DNA of 64,000 nucleotides from Salvia splendens. Lineage: Eukaryota; Streptophyta; Magnoliopsida; Lamiales; Lamiaceae. The DNA lies in contig NC_056041.1 of NCBI RefSeq assembly GCF_004379255.2, positions 19,437,559 through 19,501,558 on the forward strand, given 5' to 3'. Shown piece after piece: positions 34,712 to 46,365 of the stretch; position 1 is the first letter of the stretch, and each line of letters starts with the position of its first letter. The notes below the pieces were generated by a model that saw only the letters and a program-made list of their open reading frames with translations, did not search any database and was not told the DNA's origin. A program made the position numbers and the translations under genes.

Positions 34712-36414
34712 ATGGCTCTCATCTCAAACAACAAAAAAATGAGTAGCAGCACTACTTCTGCCCTCTATCTGAATCCGTTAAAATCTCGCGCCATTCACAA
34801 ACGCAACTACCCTTCAAATTTAACCCCATCATCGTCAATTTGCTGCTCCCAGAATCAACAGCAGCCGAATCTGTCAGTTCTTCGCTTCACGCTTGGTATA
34901 TAATTATGACCATTCCCTCTTCCACTCGCAATTTTCTTCATTTCTTTTATTGCATTTTCCTGTTTTATTTTTCAAGGAATACCTGGATTGGATGAATCTT
35001 ACTTGCCCAGATACATTGGATATGGATTTGTGGCGCTTCTAGCGTTGAATCATTTTCTGGGCTCCGATTCTTCATCCATCACTTCAGCTCAGCTTGTAAA
35101 TAAACGTGTTTTCTTGTTTTTTTCCCCCAATTTATATTCATGGTAATTATATGGTCTAAAATGTGTTTTTGCTTTTCTTGGCTATCCTGTAGAGGACAGA
35201 GGCATTAGGTCTTTCTCTTGCATCATTTTCTGCACTTGTCCCGTACCTCGGAAGATTTCTCAAGGTATCACTTTGTTTACTTTATTTTGAGCTTAAATCA
35301 CAAAAGGTGAGCTGAGATTGCGAATCACTAGGTGTTGGGAGTGCTGTATAAAAGCTTTATTGTTTATGCAACTTTGCTTATCTATGAAGAGAAGTGGCTG
35401 TGAGCGCGACGAACTCATTTATAATGCTCTAGTGTAAGCTTGGCTATGCAGGGGGCTTCTCCAACTACTAAAAAAAGCATACCTGAGGGTGTGGACCAAA
35501 TCTTTGCCATGTCACAGGATATCCCTCCTGGATTGAGGGAAGATTTGGCTTGGGGAACATACGTCCTCTTGCCTAATACAAACTCAATATCAGTGGTGTG
35601 CTTTCAAGCCCTTGACTATAGTGTATTAAAACTAAAGTTGGAGGCATTGAGAGCCTACGTTTCGAAGGGTCCTAACTCTATAAATGGTGTAGCTCATTTC
35701 AGTTGAAGATGCTTTATGTGTGCGTGGTTATTGGAGTGTGCCTAAGGATGTGCCAAAAGAAAGCATCCCTGATTGGTTCCGGAAGCAGACACAAAAGATT
35801 GGGTTGTCCGAGTTAAAGGATGTCATGTATCTCCAACAATCAGCAGGTAGAAGTTTAGTTTCATTGGTTCCGTATTGCTGCATTTGGTTGTGCTACAAAC
35901 TACATGAAAAGGTCATTAAAGGACTCGAGCTTATTGTTCATTTGAGTTAATATCGTCTTTCTTAGCGGCCTTTCAATTTGTTAGTAAGCTGAGAAACATT
36001 GAATTGTACATGATATGTAGATAGAGCTTCTCTGAGTATTCATTCAGTTTCTTTGTTTTTCCACTCAGCAGGGCCATGAGAATCTGAAAAATAAAAGAAC
36101 AATGATAACTATAGGGATAGTTAAACATGTTCATTTTTATTCTTTGTATGAGATTTTTATCTTCATTGAATCTGGTTTACAAATGGTCAAGTGAGTTACA
36201 TTTATGATATGTGTGAAAATCCAGATTCAGAATTGAAGGAGATGGTTCCTGTGGGTACTAGGTCTCTCCTTGTGCAACCTATCCGAGAAGCTCGTCAATT
36301 AAGCTCGAGTCAAACAGAGGTGAGGAAGGTTCGTCCTGTTGGCATCTGGACTCGATTATGCATTTACTGAGAAAGACAGAGCATGGATAGCTTCCATTGC
36401 CAGCAAATTTAGTG
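34712..36414 (+). CDS. CCB2: CCB2-like cofactor assembly protein of complex C subunit B (plastid), frameshift in last exon
   Basis: Exons 34712-34895, 34977-35095, 35193-35264, 35452-35595, 35693-35846 and 36225-36414, all GT-AG and in phase through exon 5. The Ser/Asn/Lys-rich N-terminus fits a chloroplast transit peptide. The mature part has the CCB2 pattern: LSVLRFTLGIPG, LPRYIGYGF, RTEALGLSLASFSALVPYLG, two membrane stretches, LISVEDALCVRGYW, VPVGTRSLLVQP. CCB2 acts in thylakoids to attach heme ci to cytochrome b6. Near 36326-36330 one base seems inserted: read as given, the frame ends at TGA 36368-36370, while the expected C-terminus (ASGLDYAFTEKDRAWIAS) lies in the next frame. A final one- or two-codon exon was not located. 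Either a real mutation or a sequence error. Confidence 0.85.
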
Positions 36415-37489
36415 GTATGGTTCTATCCTCATATTCGTAGAATCTAGACTATTATCGATCTCGTTATATAATGTCTGTTCCCTATAACTTATAAGTTCAA
36501 GTGATTGCATAAGTAGGAAGTTTGTATTGTGTTCACTTGATAATGAGGTATAAGAATATGCCCATCATTTAAATTCCTCAATTCTCTTCCATCCTTATTT
36601 ATAGAAACAATTTCACCCTTTCACTCCAAGGAGGGATATATGGCTTAAGGGGCAAGTATTTTCTTATCCGATGCAAACAAACCGAATAGTTGCCACCGGG
36701 AATCTGAAGCTCCTGGCAGACACACTGTTTCATCCAGTACCCATCTGCTCTGCTTCTGTGCACGTGCAACGAGGAGAAAACGATACCCAAGAACGAGCAG
36801 GAGTAGGAGAAGCTGCAGCATCAGTGGAATGCTCAGATCAATAACATTTTATCAAGATCTGAAGCAAACCAAAATGTGCAGCGGTTTCCAATTTCAACTT
36901 ACCTTCTACTTGTTTCATGCCTTTAATTACAAAACGGAGATCGAAGCTCGACCAGATGGCTGCTTTAGAAACATAGGAGCTTGAAAAAAAAAATCTATAT
37001 GTCAAGAATGGTGAAAATGATATGATTATAGCAGCAGAGTGGTTTCATTGCTTTTGGGCAGAAATTCTTGATTCATTAAATTTGAAATGTGAATACACAT
37101 TGCGAGTGAAAGAATGACACGTCATATGTGAAGAAAGTAAAAAGAGTATTGAATTAGTAGAAGCAACAAAGACAAGCAAAACAGTGATAGATAGCATTAG
37201 ATCATTAGTAGTGAGTCATGAAATGAGGGGGACCACACTACACAACAACATATTAAGTCTTGTACAAGTGTATCTTCTTCTTATGAGATTAACAGAAACC
37301 TTAAACACATCAAAAAAGTTGGTGGGGATCAGCTAAGACTTTCCCAAAACCTTTGTCAAAAAGGTTTTATTTTTAGTTTAATTGTCAGAAATCATGAAAA
37401 TATAATAAAAGCAGAACATGGGTGTGTACTATTTAAGCATGGAGAATAACAGTTATTGATCCATGATTGTTTATTGATGGATTTGAGGT
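36415..37489. other. spacer between converging CCB2-like and TFL1-like genes
   Basis: Presumably holds the 3' ends of both genes. A minus-strand open frame at 36599-36790 has no recognised domain and is left uncalled. Confidence 0.45.
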
Positions 37490-38266
37490 TCATCTTCTTC
37501 TGCAAGCAGTCTCTCTTTGTGCATTGAAATAGACAGCAGCAACAGGCAATCCTAAGCCATTCTCTTCTGCAAATCCTCTTGTGTTGAAGTAGTCTCTTGA
37601 AGCCGGCGGCCTCACAGTGTGTCTGCCTCTCTGCTTGAACAACACAAACACATAGCGATGGATTCCGATTACTGGCTTTGGAGCCTCATAGCTCACAATC
37701 TCTCTCCCTGGTAACAAATTAACAAATCTTGAAAATGCAACTTTTTTATGCTACAAAAATGAAGTCAGTTTGGGGTTTGAGATTGGTTCATACCAAAAGA
37801 TGCATCAGTAGTGCCTGGTATATCAGTAACTATCCTGAAAAAGGAAAATGAAATCATAAAATGTGAGTGTTCTTTATTAAACATAAAAAAATTAGAAAAA
37901 TAAATATGATACAAACCAGTGGAGATGTTCCCTCATGTATGGATCACTAGGGCCTGGAACATCAGGATCAGTCATGACCTACAAAAACCCATGCAAACAT
38001 ACATCAAAATGTGAGAAACAAACACGCAGAAAGTGTGATGATATGTAATGGTATTGGTGGTGTACAAGAGTGTAAGCAGCCCTCATGTCTTCTCCACCAA
38101 TATCGACTCGTGGCTTGGACACAATGACAGAGGGCATGAGCTCATGGCCATTGCAGACTTGCTTGTTGCTGTTGTATGTTACAATCAGCTTCACACAAGA
38201 CACGAAGCTGTCCACGACTTCTCCCACGACTCTGCCTACCGAGAGAGAATCCAGTAACCGCGACAT
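37490..38266 (-). CDS. TFL1/CEN-like PEBP protein (floral repressor type)
   Basis: Four exons in the canonical PEBP pattern: 38066-38266 (201 nt), 37917-37978 (62 nt), 37794-37834 (41 nt) and 37490-37707 (218 nt), giving 173 aa without a frame break. Conserved motifs are [38 protein letters not shown] and [14 protein letters not shown]. His85 occupies the position of TFL1 His88 (Tyr in FT), and Asp140 matches TFL1 Asp144 (Gln in FT). Both are known determinants of repressor activity, so a TFL1/CEN role (binding FD and 14-3-3, delaying flowering and keeping shoots indeterminate) is expected. A BFT-like assignment is less likely but not excluded. Confidence 0.93.
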
Positions 38267-38346
38267 TATGCAAGAGTTCAGAATGTAGCTGAAGCTAAGT
38301 TTGTTTTTGTTTTTTTGTTTTGAGAGATGTTGAAGTTGTGAGGGGC

Positions 38347-38355
38347 CTTTTTATA
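38347..38355 (-). promoter_or_regulatory. TATA box of the TFL1/CEN-like gene
   Basis: TATAAAAAG on the minus strand, about 80 nt upstream of the ATG. Confidence 0.55.
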
Positions 38356-39509
38356 GTGGAGTGGAGGGCTAAAATTTGAAGTTGAAATAATTCTTAGGAA
38401 TCTCTGCATGCAAACAAAAAAGGTGTCTATGTGCTGAACAAAACATGTTTGAAAGAACTTTGCTACTAAGATGCCAATCAATCAAATTATGGAGATGGGG
38501 TCAGATGCAATATTAATACACTATTTCTTCAATTTTTCCACTTCTAAGATATTTTAATCAAATGACAAATTTCTTTATCAACCCTCTATTCCATCAACAG
38601 TTTTTACTTTGATTTTTCTCTTTACAAAGAATTGTGAATAGAGATTGCCTAATTATTACTCAATCTCAATGTGACAAAATCTTGATTTTTCATAGGCTCC
38701 TGTGATTGAGTAGTGCAAGTGGGGACATCTAGTGCTAATTTGACCTTCCTATTAGAATTGGGAGTTTGCCACATAAAATAATAAATGTCATTGGGTGATT
38801 GGCTGGAGGAGAATCTGGAATAAAACTTCTGGCAATAGAATATAATATCTTGAGCAAATGGGAATTCAACTTTTGAGGTGCTTCTCTAAATACAATACAC
38901 ATGAGAAGGGGAAAAATTAAATTAAATCTTATCATCGAAGGTTGGGACGTGTATTAATTCCAAGAAAAGGGATTAGAAGTGTCTTATCCTTGCAAGGATG
39001 CTTTGCCTGAAATGGAATGAAAATACATTTTAAGGAAATTCTTTGATCAATTAAATATCAAATAGAGCATGTGGTTTCAATCATGTGGTTTCCACTTGTG
39101 GAGATGTACATTGTTAATTTATTCTTTGAACACAGTGTTTTGATGTGCAATGGAACCGACCTTTGGATTATTTTTTTATGCATATTGTATATGTCTGTTT
39201 ATGGAAATTATTTGCTTTTACCATGGATTTCGTATTAAATAGAAATGGGCAGTTTTCATTTTTTGTTTTGTTTTTGTGAATGTGCGTAATGAATAACGGT
39301 AGTATATTTTTTGATCCGGTTTCATCAGGAAAAATATGTGTGACATTATTCAGGCCTAAATAAATTACTCTGTATGGTGTTGTGCAACGCTGTCTCATCA
39401 TGTATATTCAAATCCGCAACACATTTAAATGTTATATTTGATATTATAAGTGCAAATAAAATTATAAATATACCATTTGAATATGAATATTGAACTGTTT
39501 GATGGTAAA
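38356..39509. other. upstream region of the TFL1/CEN-like gene
   Basis: AT-rich; no other gene or bounded repeat seen. Confidence 0.45.
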
Positions 39510-39511
39510 TA

Positions 39512-39754
39512 CTTCATCCGTCCTATAAATTTTGTCATACTTTGATCGGACACGATTTTTAAGAATTGTAATGGAAAGTGAGTTGAAAAGTTAGTGGAAT
39601 GTTTTATATATTAGTTTTATAATAAAATGCGAGTTAGAATAAATTAGTGAAATATGAGGCCCACTACCAAAAATAGTAAAGAGTGAAATGTGATAAATTT
39701 TATGAGACAAATAAAAATGGAAAAAATGTGACAAATTTTCAGAGATAGAGGAAT
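39512..39754. mobile_element. degenerate Stowaway-like MITE
   Basis: CTTCATCCGTCCTATAAATTTTGTCA at the left and TGACAAATTTTCAGAGATAGAGGAA at the right are imperfect inverted copies, flanked by TA. The right end is decayed. Confidence 0.6.
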
Positions 39755-39769
39755 TAAAATTTTACTACA

Positions 39770-39920
39770 AAAATATAAATATATCCTATATAATCATAAA
39801 AAGCCTATATAATCATAAAAAGTAGGACATTGATTTCTCTCTCTAATTTTACAAAAATATAAATATATCCTATATAATCATAAAAAGTAGGACATTGATT
39901 TCTCTCTCTAATTTTCCAAT
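39770..39920. repeat. tandem duplication, unit about 75 bp
   Basis: ATATAAATATATCCTATATAATCATAAAAAG followed by TAGGACATTGATTTCTCTCTCTAATTTT occurs twice, with an extra partial copy of CCTATATAATCATAAAAAG in the first unit. Confidence 0.8.
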
Positions 39921-40329
39921 TAACAACTTTTTGTGCGGTGGATCTATTGAATAATTTGATACTAAGAGCATCCTCATCCGTGCTCTTGCCAAATAGCACG
40001 GATATGGGCCTGAACCCACTTTTATTACTTTTTTACTCTCTGCTATTAAGCAAGAGCACAACACCCACATTTATGCTCTTCCGCAAGGACATGCTCAAGG
40101 GTCCCACCATTCTATTATTCAATTTAAATAAAAACATTTCAACAATATTAAAATGCATTAAAAATATCCGGAATACTATTACAAATTAAAAAAAATTAAA
40201 AATTAAATAATTAAAATACTAAAAATTAAAAATTACATAATTAAAATACTAAAAATTTAAAATTACATAATTAATATCCTAAAAAATAAAAAATACATAA
40301 TTAAAGGCTAAAAATACCTCTGTAGAAAA

Positions 40330-42803
40330 CTATTCCTCTGGCTCTATCCCCAATGTTCTTCGGAGACCCCCTATCATTGCCAAATGTGAATCAAGTTGCT
40401 CGGGGGTCATATTTGACCTATCAGCCAAATTGAGTTGAGCCAAAAGGGTCCACAATGAGTAGGTGGGGGGTTGAGGTGGCACAAAGGGAGCGGGGGCAGA
40501 TGGAGTCGCGGCGCGACGGCGGTTGTGTTGGGGTTGGTAGCGGAAGCGTGCGTTCTAACGGATCACATAAAATTCTGATCTATTTAGCAGATTATTTAGA
40601 CAAATTCTATTCGCATAATTTTCGCATGTATCGTGCTCATAACTTGAATTTAAACATGCTTTAGCACAAATAATCCCTAAAACATGCTTGCTGCGGAGTT
40701 AGCCAATTTACCTCGTTGAATCACTGAAGAATCGAAGATGGCTCGCGTCTTCTCCACGTGAAGATCTTAAGTACTAAACCACATATCTTTTGACTGGTTC
40801 CCGGACTGTAATCTGATATTAGTGTGGGCTGATCTCACCAGAATACTAGGACTCAAATAAAGAAGACGGAAACTGTTCACAGAGGATAGCAAAAATCGTC
40901 CCTCTTCAAGACAGAGAGGGGGACGAAAATTGTGATGGAAAATATATGTGTGTTTTCTGTCTCCTTTATTCTCCTATATATAATAAGTCACATATTGGGT
41001 CCAGTCAGGGATTTATGGAAGAATTTGGATATGGTCTCCCCCAATTAGCTTCTTCCTCATTAAATTGAAACCACAATTTAATATAAGCTTATATTGGAAT
41101 ATTACGAGCAGCCACTACAGAAGTAATATTGAACTGCCCATCCAAATCCGAAATTACAAGTATTCCGGGTTTCCATTTGTTTATCATTTATTTCTCGTGC
41201 TTAAGATAGAAACATCAATTAATTAATTAATGTCTGCTATGGACTTAATTAATTAACATATTATTAACTCCAAGAGTGGACTTAGCAAGAAACGCTTATT
41301 CGTAATCAAACTCCAACTAGCTAGGTTCCGAATAATGAAACCTTGTTTTGAGCTCCTCTTGTGGATGTTATCAAACGAGACTCACCTCGTGCACGATTCA
41401 ATATAATAGCAACCCTAGCACCGCTAGATATTAATCACCACTACCCAATATACCATGATTCTTAGGTTGCGAAAAATCCACACCTTTTGGTAAGTCAAAG
41501 TAGTGCATAATCAATATCGTATGCTCAATGCTAACGTACATTGATTAAGAAATTAATTATCAAGACCTCGTCTTTCAGTAGATAACATAAAGACTCGTCT
41601 TCCTGTTAGATCCAATTCAGTGCTATACTACACCAATGTCATAATATTTCAGTAAGGCTTAGAAATATGCGGACTGACATTGCAACCTTTCACGATAGGT
41701 AGTCTAGGCCTATTTAGGTTGTGAAATTCTTCTTTTTCTTTGTTTAGAACTGACCATGTTACCTTAAAGTGGACGACGCCCACAACCGGTCTACTAAAAC
41801 AAAGACTTAGACTTTGTTATGTTGATTATACATTTAAATATGCAATAAATATCCATTAATGTAAAACATAACAACATTATGACAAAAATAATCTGTTTCA
41901 TTCCTTTGAAAAATATCATATAGAGTTTTACAGTATTAAATAACTCGAAAGGTGATTTCTAGTATACTAACTCTAACAGGTTGGTCGTTGCCTTCTTCCT
42001 TCCTTGCGGCCGGCGTTGTGAACTGCTCGGGCCGGCGTCGGGGCTACCCAAATTAGCTCCGGCGAGCTGGCTAGCCACCTCATCATCGCCGGCGTCGGAT
42101 AGGGATACCGACCTCGACCGTTTGCTAGAGGAGCTGGAGGAGGATGCTACGCCTCCCCTATACTTCGGATGCACACACACCTCCTGCCAAGCGCTGAGGT
42201 ACTTGAACGGTTTGTAATTTATGGATTGGTAGGTCGCCAAGGCGACACTAATGATGTCGAGCTCGCTCCTACCGCTCCCCGCCGACCGCTCTTCCTGGAG
42301 GTAATACCCCTGAAACTTTTGGATTTCTTCGTTGGCTCTAAATATGGCTTGCGCACCATACTCTCATTGCGCTCGTTGGTTCCAGCCGGGCGGTTTTCAT
42401 TGTACCGGCAAGAGACGCGCCACCAAAACCTATCCCCGCTTTGGTTCGTGCCTATCTCCGGATCTTCGGAGATAATCAAATATGTTTTGAATAATTGATC
42501 CATCTCCGCCGGAGTGTACGGGGTGCGGACACCACGAGGAGTAGGAGTAGGAGTAGGAAGAGGAGGAGTTTGAGAGCTGCCGCCGCCGCTCCCTCCCGAT
42601 CTGGGTTCGGGTGCCCACCCGTATCGCCCATCGGGGGCATCTTGGTCGTCCACCGGGTAAGGCCGGTAGCCACCCAGAACTTGAGAACCTTGGGTTTGAG
42701 GAGGGGCCGAAAATTGCGTTTCTGAACTAGGAAATGGTTGTGAGCCGAACCATTCGTGGTTCCAACCGCGGGAGTCGGAGGGGTGATCGCCGGAGCCAGA
42801 CAT
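40330..42803 (-). pseudogene. Harbinger ORF1 (trihelix/NAM-associated type), split by a solo LTR
   Basis: Begins MSGSGDHPSDSRGWN 108 nt after a TATAAATA box. The core GVRTPYTPAEMDQLFKTYL ... IGTNQSGDRFWWRVSCRYN is the trihelix-like DNA-binding part, followed after a frame change by ATYQSINYKPFKYLSAWQE and a Ser-rich SSSSSKRSRS stretch. Near 41979 the frame is cut by the solo LTR; the C-terminal SLWTLLAQLNLADRSNMTPEQL and the stop lie at 40330-40536. Closely similar to ORF1 of element E. Confidence 0.85.
40537..41978 (-). mobile_element. 1.44-kb solo LTR inside element D
   Basis: On the minus strand it starts TGTTAGAGTTAGTATAC and ends CGCACGCTTCCGCTAC, with GGTTG(GT) repeated on both sides (from 40532 and 41979). 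A TATATATAGGAGAATAAA promoter-like stretch lies inside. It has no primer site and no coding capacity. Long copia (Sirevirus-like) LTRs look like this, but the lineage is inferred; the exact base of the right end is ambiguous because the flanks share 7 bp. Confidence 0.75.
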
Positions 42804-42910
42804 TTTTTTTGTAAGTAAGAGTGAAAGATTGAGAATTGATAAGAGAAGATGAGAGAATTTAGATGAGAATTGTGTAGTGTGGGTTGAAATTTTTTGTGTG
42901 GAAGTAAGGG

Positions 42911-42918
42911 TATTTATA
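42911..42918 (-). promoter_or_regulatory. TATA box of element D ORF1
   Basis: TATAAATA on the minus strand, 108 nt from the ATG and followed by a pyrimidine/A-rich leader, as in elements A, B and E. Confidence 0.55.
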
Positions 42919-43553
42919 GATGAAAATGTGAATTTTGGGGGAAAATTGAAAAATAAATTAAAAGTGGGGAGAAAACGGATATAATTTTTTGAAAAGTGGG
43001 AAAATATTATTTTTATATTTATTCGGATTTTTTAATTAAAATCTGATTTTTTTAAAAAGAAAAGAAATTGCCAACGGCATTGCCGTTGGCTAATCAGGAA
43101 ATGTCACGTCAGCTGCTCGTTGGCACGGACGTGCTCGATGCATCGAGCAGCGCCGTGCCAGCGGCACGGACGCCGTCCGTCGGCGCGAGCACTGCTGCGG
43201 TCTGCGGATGCTCTAAGGCCACGTCCAATTATGTTGTAATATCATCATATCGGCATGTTTTTTTTACTTTTAAAACAGACATGAATATCGGATGATTAAT
43301 CCATACATGCACGGGTGCTGTTAATATTTGAGTTCTCTTATAAATTTAATCTTCAAAAATAATTCATGCGTTCTAGTTCAAAGAAATAAATATTATTCTC
43401 TGTCCCATAGAAATAGGCTAATTGAGATGACACGAGTTCTAATGCGTAATTAGTAAAGTAAGAGAAAATGAGAAATAATGTAGTTGATCCTTTATTTTCT
43501 CCTTATCTCTCATATTTTATTCTCACTCACTCCATTTAACTTAATAAATAGTA

Positions 43554-43744
43554 CTCTTTATGTCTGCGAATAGGAGTTCGTTTTTTCATTTTGGTTCGGC
43601 CGTGAATAAGAGCCCTGATTCATTATTATTGTAGTAAATGGTAACTAAGAGGTCTCACATTCCACTAACTTTCTTTAATAACTTTTCTTAACATTTTATA
43701 CCATGCTGAAAAGAAATATGACTTCAATTCGTAGATAAAGGGAG
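43554..43744. mobile_element. Stowaway-type MITE, 191 bp
   Basis: CTCTTTATGTCTGCGAATAGGAGTTCG and its imperfect inverted copy CGTAGATAAAGGGAG, with TA on both sides. Confidence 0.75.
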
Positions 43745-43920
43745 TATTTCTTAAATCTCAAGCAGAAAAGAAATTGATCACCGGTAACTGAATGAATGGG
43801 AGTGAGTGTATACGTAAGTATGATTAAAGGTGCTAGAAAATTGATCAATATTTAAAGCGAAGTTGTCGATGTCACAAAATTACTTCTTATTCTAGAGGGC
43901 CAATTGAGAAATTTAGGTTT

Positions 43921-43998
43921 AGGCTGTCCAAACAAAAATTGGGTGATAAAGTAGGAATATATGGAAATCAATTTTAATAATTTTTGTTTGGACAGCCT
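43921..43998. mobile_element. 78-bp MITE with perfect 20-bp terminal inverted repeats
   Basis: AGGCTGTCCAAACAAAAATT at the left is exactly inverted at the right. AATTTAGGTT occurs just outside both ends, suggesting a 9-10 bp TSD with a small slip. Superfamily uncertain. Confidence 0.75.
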
Positions 43999-44898
43999 AT
44001 AATTTAGGTTAAAGGGGAGAGAGAGAAGAAGACCGAGGGAATGAAAATTGAGAATTTGAGATTGAAGAACCTGAATTTATTAACTACTTATCAACCACTC
44101 TTTTAATTAAGTGGGTTGAATATGAGATTGAAGACTCTTTTACTTTTGAAAATTGAAACTAACTTATTAATAATGTCTACTGCCATTTAAATCTTAACCC
44201 TAAACATATTTAATTAAGTGGGTTGAATTTGGGATGGGCCTGGGCTAATAGCCGGTCCTGGTTCTGAGCTGGCCTGTTACAATAAAAAAACGCAGCCCAA
44301 GCCCATTTCATTTCCTTGAAGATCCGGGCATAGGCCGGGCTGGGCTAGACCAGCCCGACCCAGTTAAAAACTCTAAACATAAGTTAGTGAAATGTGGAAC
44401 CAAAAGTAATAAAAAGTAAATGAGATAATTATTTGCAAATGAACCGAAAAGAAATATAAACGATCATTCACATACGAAAGAAGTATCTAAAATTATAGTG
44501 GGATTACCTATAGTATAATTTTTTCTATCCATTTTTAGCAGGGGGATCCTCCTCAGGGCTAAATAGCATAGCAGCCCCTGCTATTAGATACACCAAATAA
44601 AATAATCAAATAAAAAATATAAAATAAATTGAATAATTATATATTATTTTAATATCATATTAGAGCTGCTGTGCTAGCATTTCTTACGTGTCATCAACAT
44701 ATGACATGGAGTTCTTTAATAAAAGAGTGAACTACAAAAATAGTCCTTGGACGATAGGTTTATCTCGCTCATAGTCCATGGACTTTAAAAATATCGCTAC
44801 TGGACTAAGGGTTTATTTCAAATTTGACCATTTTGGTAATTTTTTATACGAAAATACCCTTTTTAACATTTGGGCAATTTTATCTTTTCAATATTTTA

Positions 44899-45165
44899 CT
44901 CCCTCCGTTTCACCATAGTTGAGGCGAAACTTTTCGACACAGAGTTTAAGAAAGGGGTGTTGAGTGTGTTAAATAAATAGATAAAATAAGTAAGAGAAAG
45001 AAAAAGGTGGAGAGAATAAGGTAGAAAGTGAATAAAGTAGAGAGAAAAAGGTGGAGAGAAAATAAAGTAAGAAAGAGAAAATAATTACTATATATAGAAA
45101 TAACTCAACTATAAAGAAACTTTCAAAAATAGAAAAATGACTCAATTATGAAGAAAAGGAGGGAG
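44899..45165. mobile_element. Stowaway MITE inside the left TIR of the MULE
   Basis: 267 bp, CTCCCTCCGTTTCACCATAGTTGAG / CTCAATTATGAAGAAAAGGAGGGAG, with TA on both sides. The right TIR of the MULE lacks it and so gives an internal empty site. Confidence 0.88.
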
Positions 45166-45229
45166 TAGCTTTTTTGTGGCAGCTCATTATTATGATTTGG
45201 TGCAGGTTTGTGTCATAATTTTTCTACCT

Positions 45230-45790
45230 CTCTTTTAAATACACCGTAAACACACTTCTCTCTTCTATCTCTTTTCACTTCTTCTTCCTCTTGCTTGCGT
45301 CGACAACGATGCAATTTTTAAATTGTGCATTTCCAGCTGGGTACTAATACAGCTCTTTTCCCTCTTCTTCATACTCCATTTTTCACTGTAAAAATTCAAC
45401 CAGAAAGCTAATTATTTTTGCTTTTAATCTGGAAAACAAGTTCTGACTTCTTGGGGTTCCCCAAAATTGGATCTTATTTATCTTGGTTCATAAATTTCCT
45501 TCACTCTGTTTTGTTTTCACTCATCATTTGATGGGAATTTGGATCACAGAGAAGGCTGCAAAATTATAACTATTTCATCAGGCAATTAACAGAAATACTA
45601 AAAATCAATTTCCCTAATTAAAAATTTTGAAAGCCTCCATCTTTTTCTTTTACTATGCAAGAAAGCATGAAGACTCAACGGTACTGATTCATTGGGTGGT
45701 TTCATGCCCAATTCTCCCAATTCAACAGATGATTCAATTTCTCTTTTTCATGAGAAATGTTTATTTTCTTTTTTATGAATTTTCTTTTAT
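45230..45790 (+). other. gene-like 5' region carried by the MULE
   Basis: CT-rich leader-like sequence with CTTCTTCCTCTTGC and then T-rich, intron-like DNA. With the HD-Zip I exon at 49330 preceded by a splice acceptor, it could be the exon-1/intron part of the same captured gene. No coding exon could be proven here. Confidence 0.35.
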
Positions 45791-46254
45791 TTGGCTGTTA
45801 AAAATGAAGATTTCCATGTTAAAAATTAAACGAGAAAGGAGAAACTGCCCCTAAACCAGACTACTGAAAGTGTTACCGCAAATTACAATTAAGAGCCTTA
45901 GAGCATCCGCAGCGGTGGCGGTTGGCGCCACCGCCGTCCGTGCCAGCGGCAAGGCGAAGGACCGCCACCGCTGCAACCGCGCCGCTGGCACGGCGCTGCT
46001 CGATGTATCGAGCACGTCCGTGCCAGCGGACGCACACGTGGCGGTCTCCCATTCGCCAACGGCATAGCCGTTGGTTTCACAACATTTTTTTATTTTTTTT
46101 TTTTAGAAAATCGGATTTTTATTAAAAAAATCGATAAAAAATAAAAAAAAAAAATTTCACTTCCCCAAAAAAATTATATCCGTTTATAACCGTTTTTCCC
46201 CACTTTTAATTTTTTTTTTATTTTTTTTTACCCCCAAAAATACACACTTTCATC

Positions 46255-46262
46255 TATAAATA
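46255..46262 (+). promoter_or_regulatory. TATA box of element E ORF1
   Basis: TATAAATA, 104 nt before the ATG at 46366, with a CT-rich leader between. Confidence 0.6.
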
Positions 46263-46365
46263 CCCTCAATTTCACTCCAAAAAATTCACACTTTCACTAC
46301 ACAATTCTCATCTTCAATCTCTCATATCCATTTTCATCTTCCTCTCACACCCTACAAACACCACT

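Larger units (their letters stand above)
39966..43213 (-). mobile_element. PIF/Harbinger element D (ORF1 only), interrupted
   Basis: 3248 bp flanked by TAA (39963-39965, 43214-43216). Ends are GAGCATCCTCATCCG on the left and CTGCGGATGCTC on the right. The GC-rich right subterminal block contains the palindrome GCTCGATGCATCGAGC. ORF1 is on the minus strand and is split by a 1.44-kb solo LTR. No transposase was seen. Confidence 0.88.

Noticed and set aside
36599..36790. Minus-strand frame beginning MGIVFSSLHVH
   Set aside because: No family recognised and no splice or promoter context; could be UTR of a neighbouring gene.
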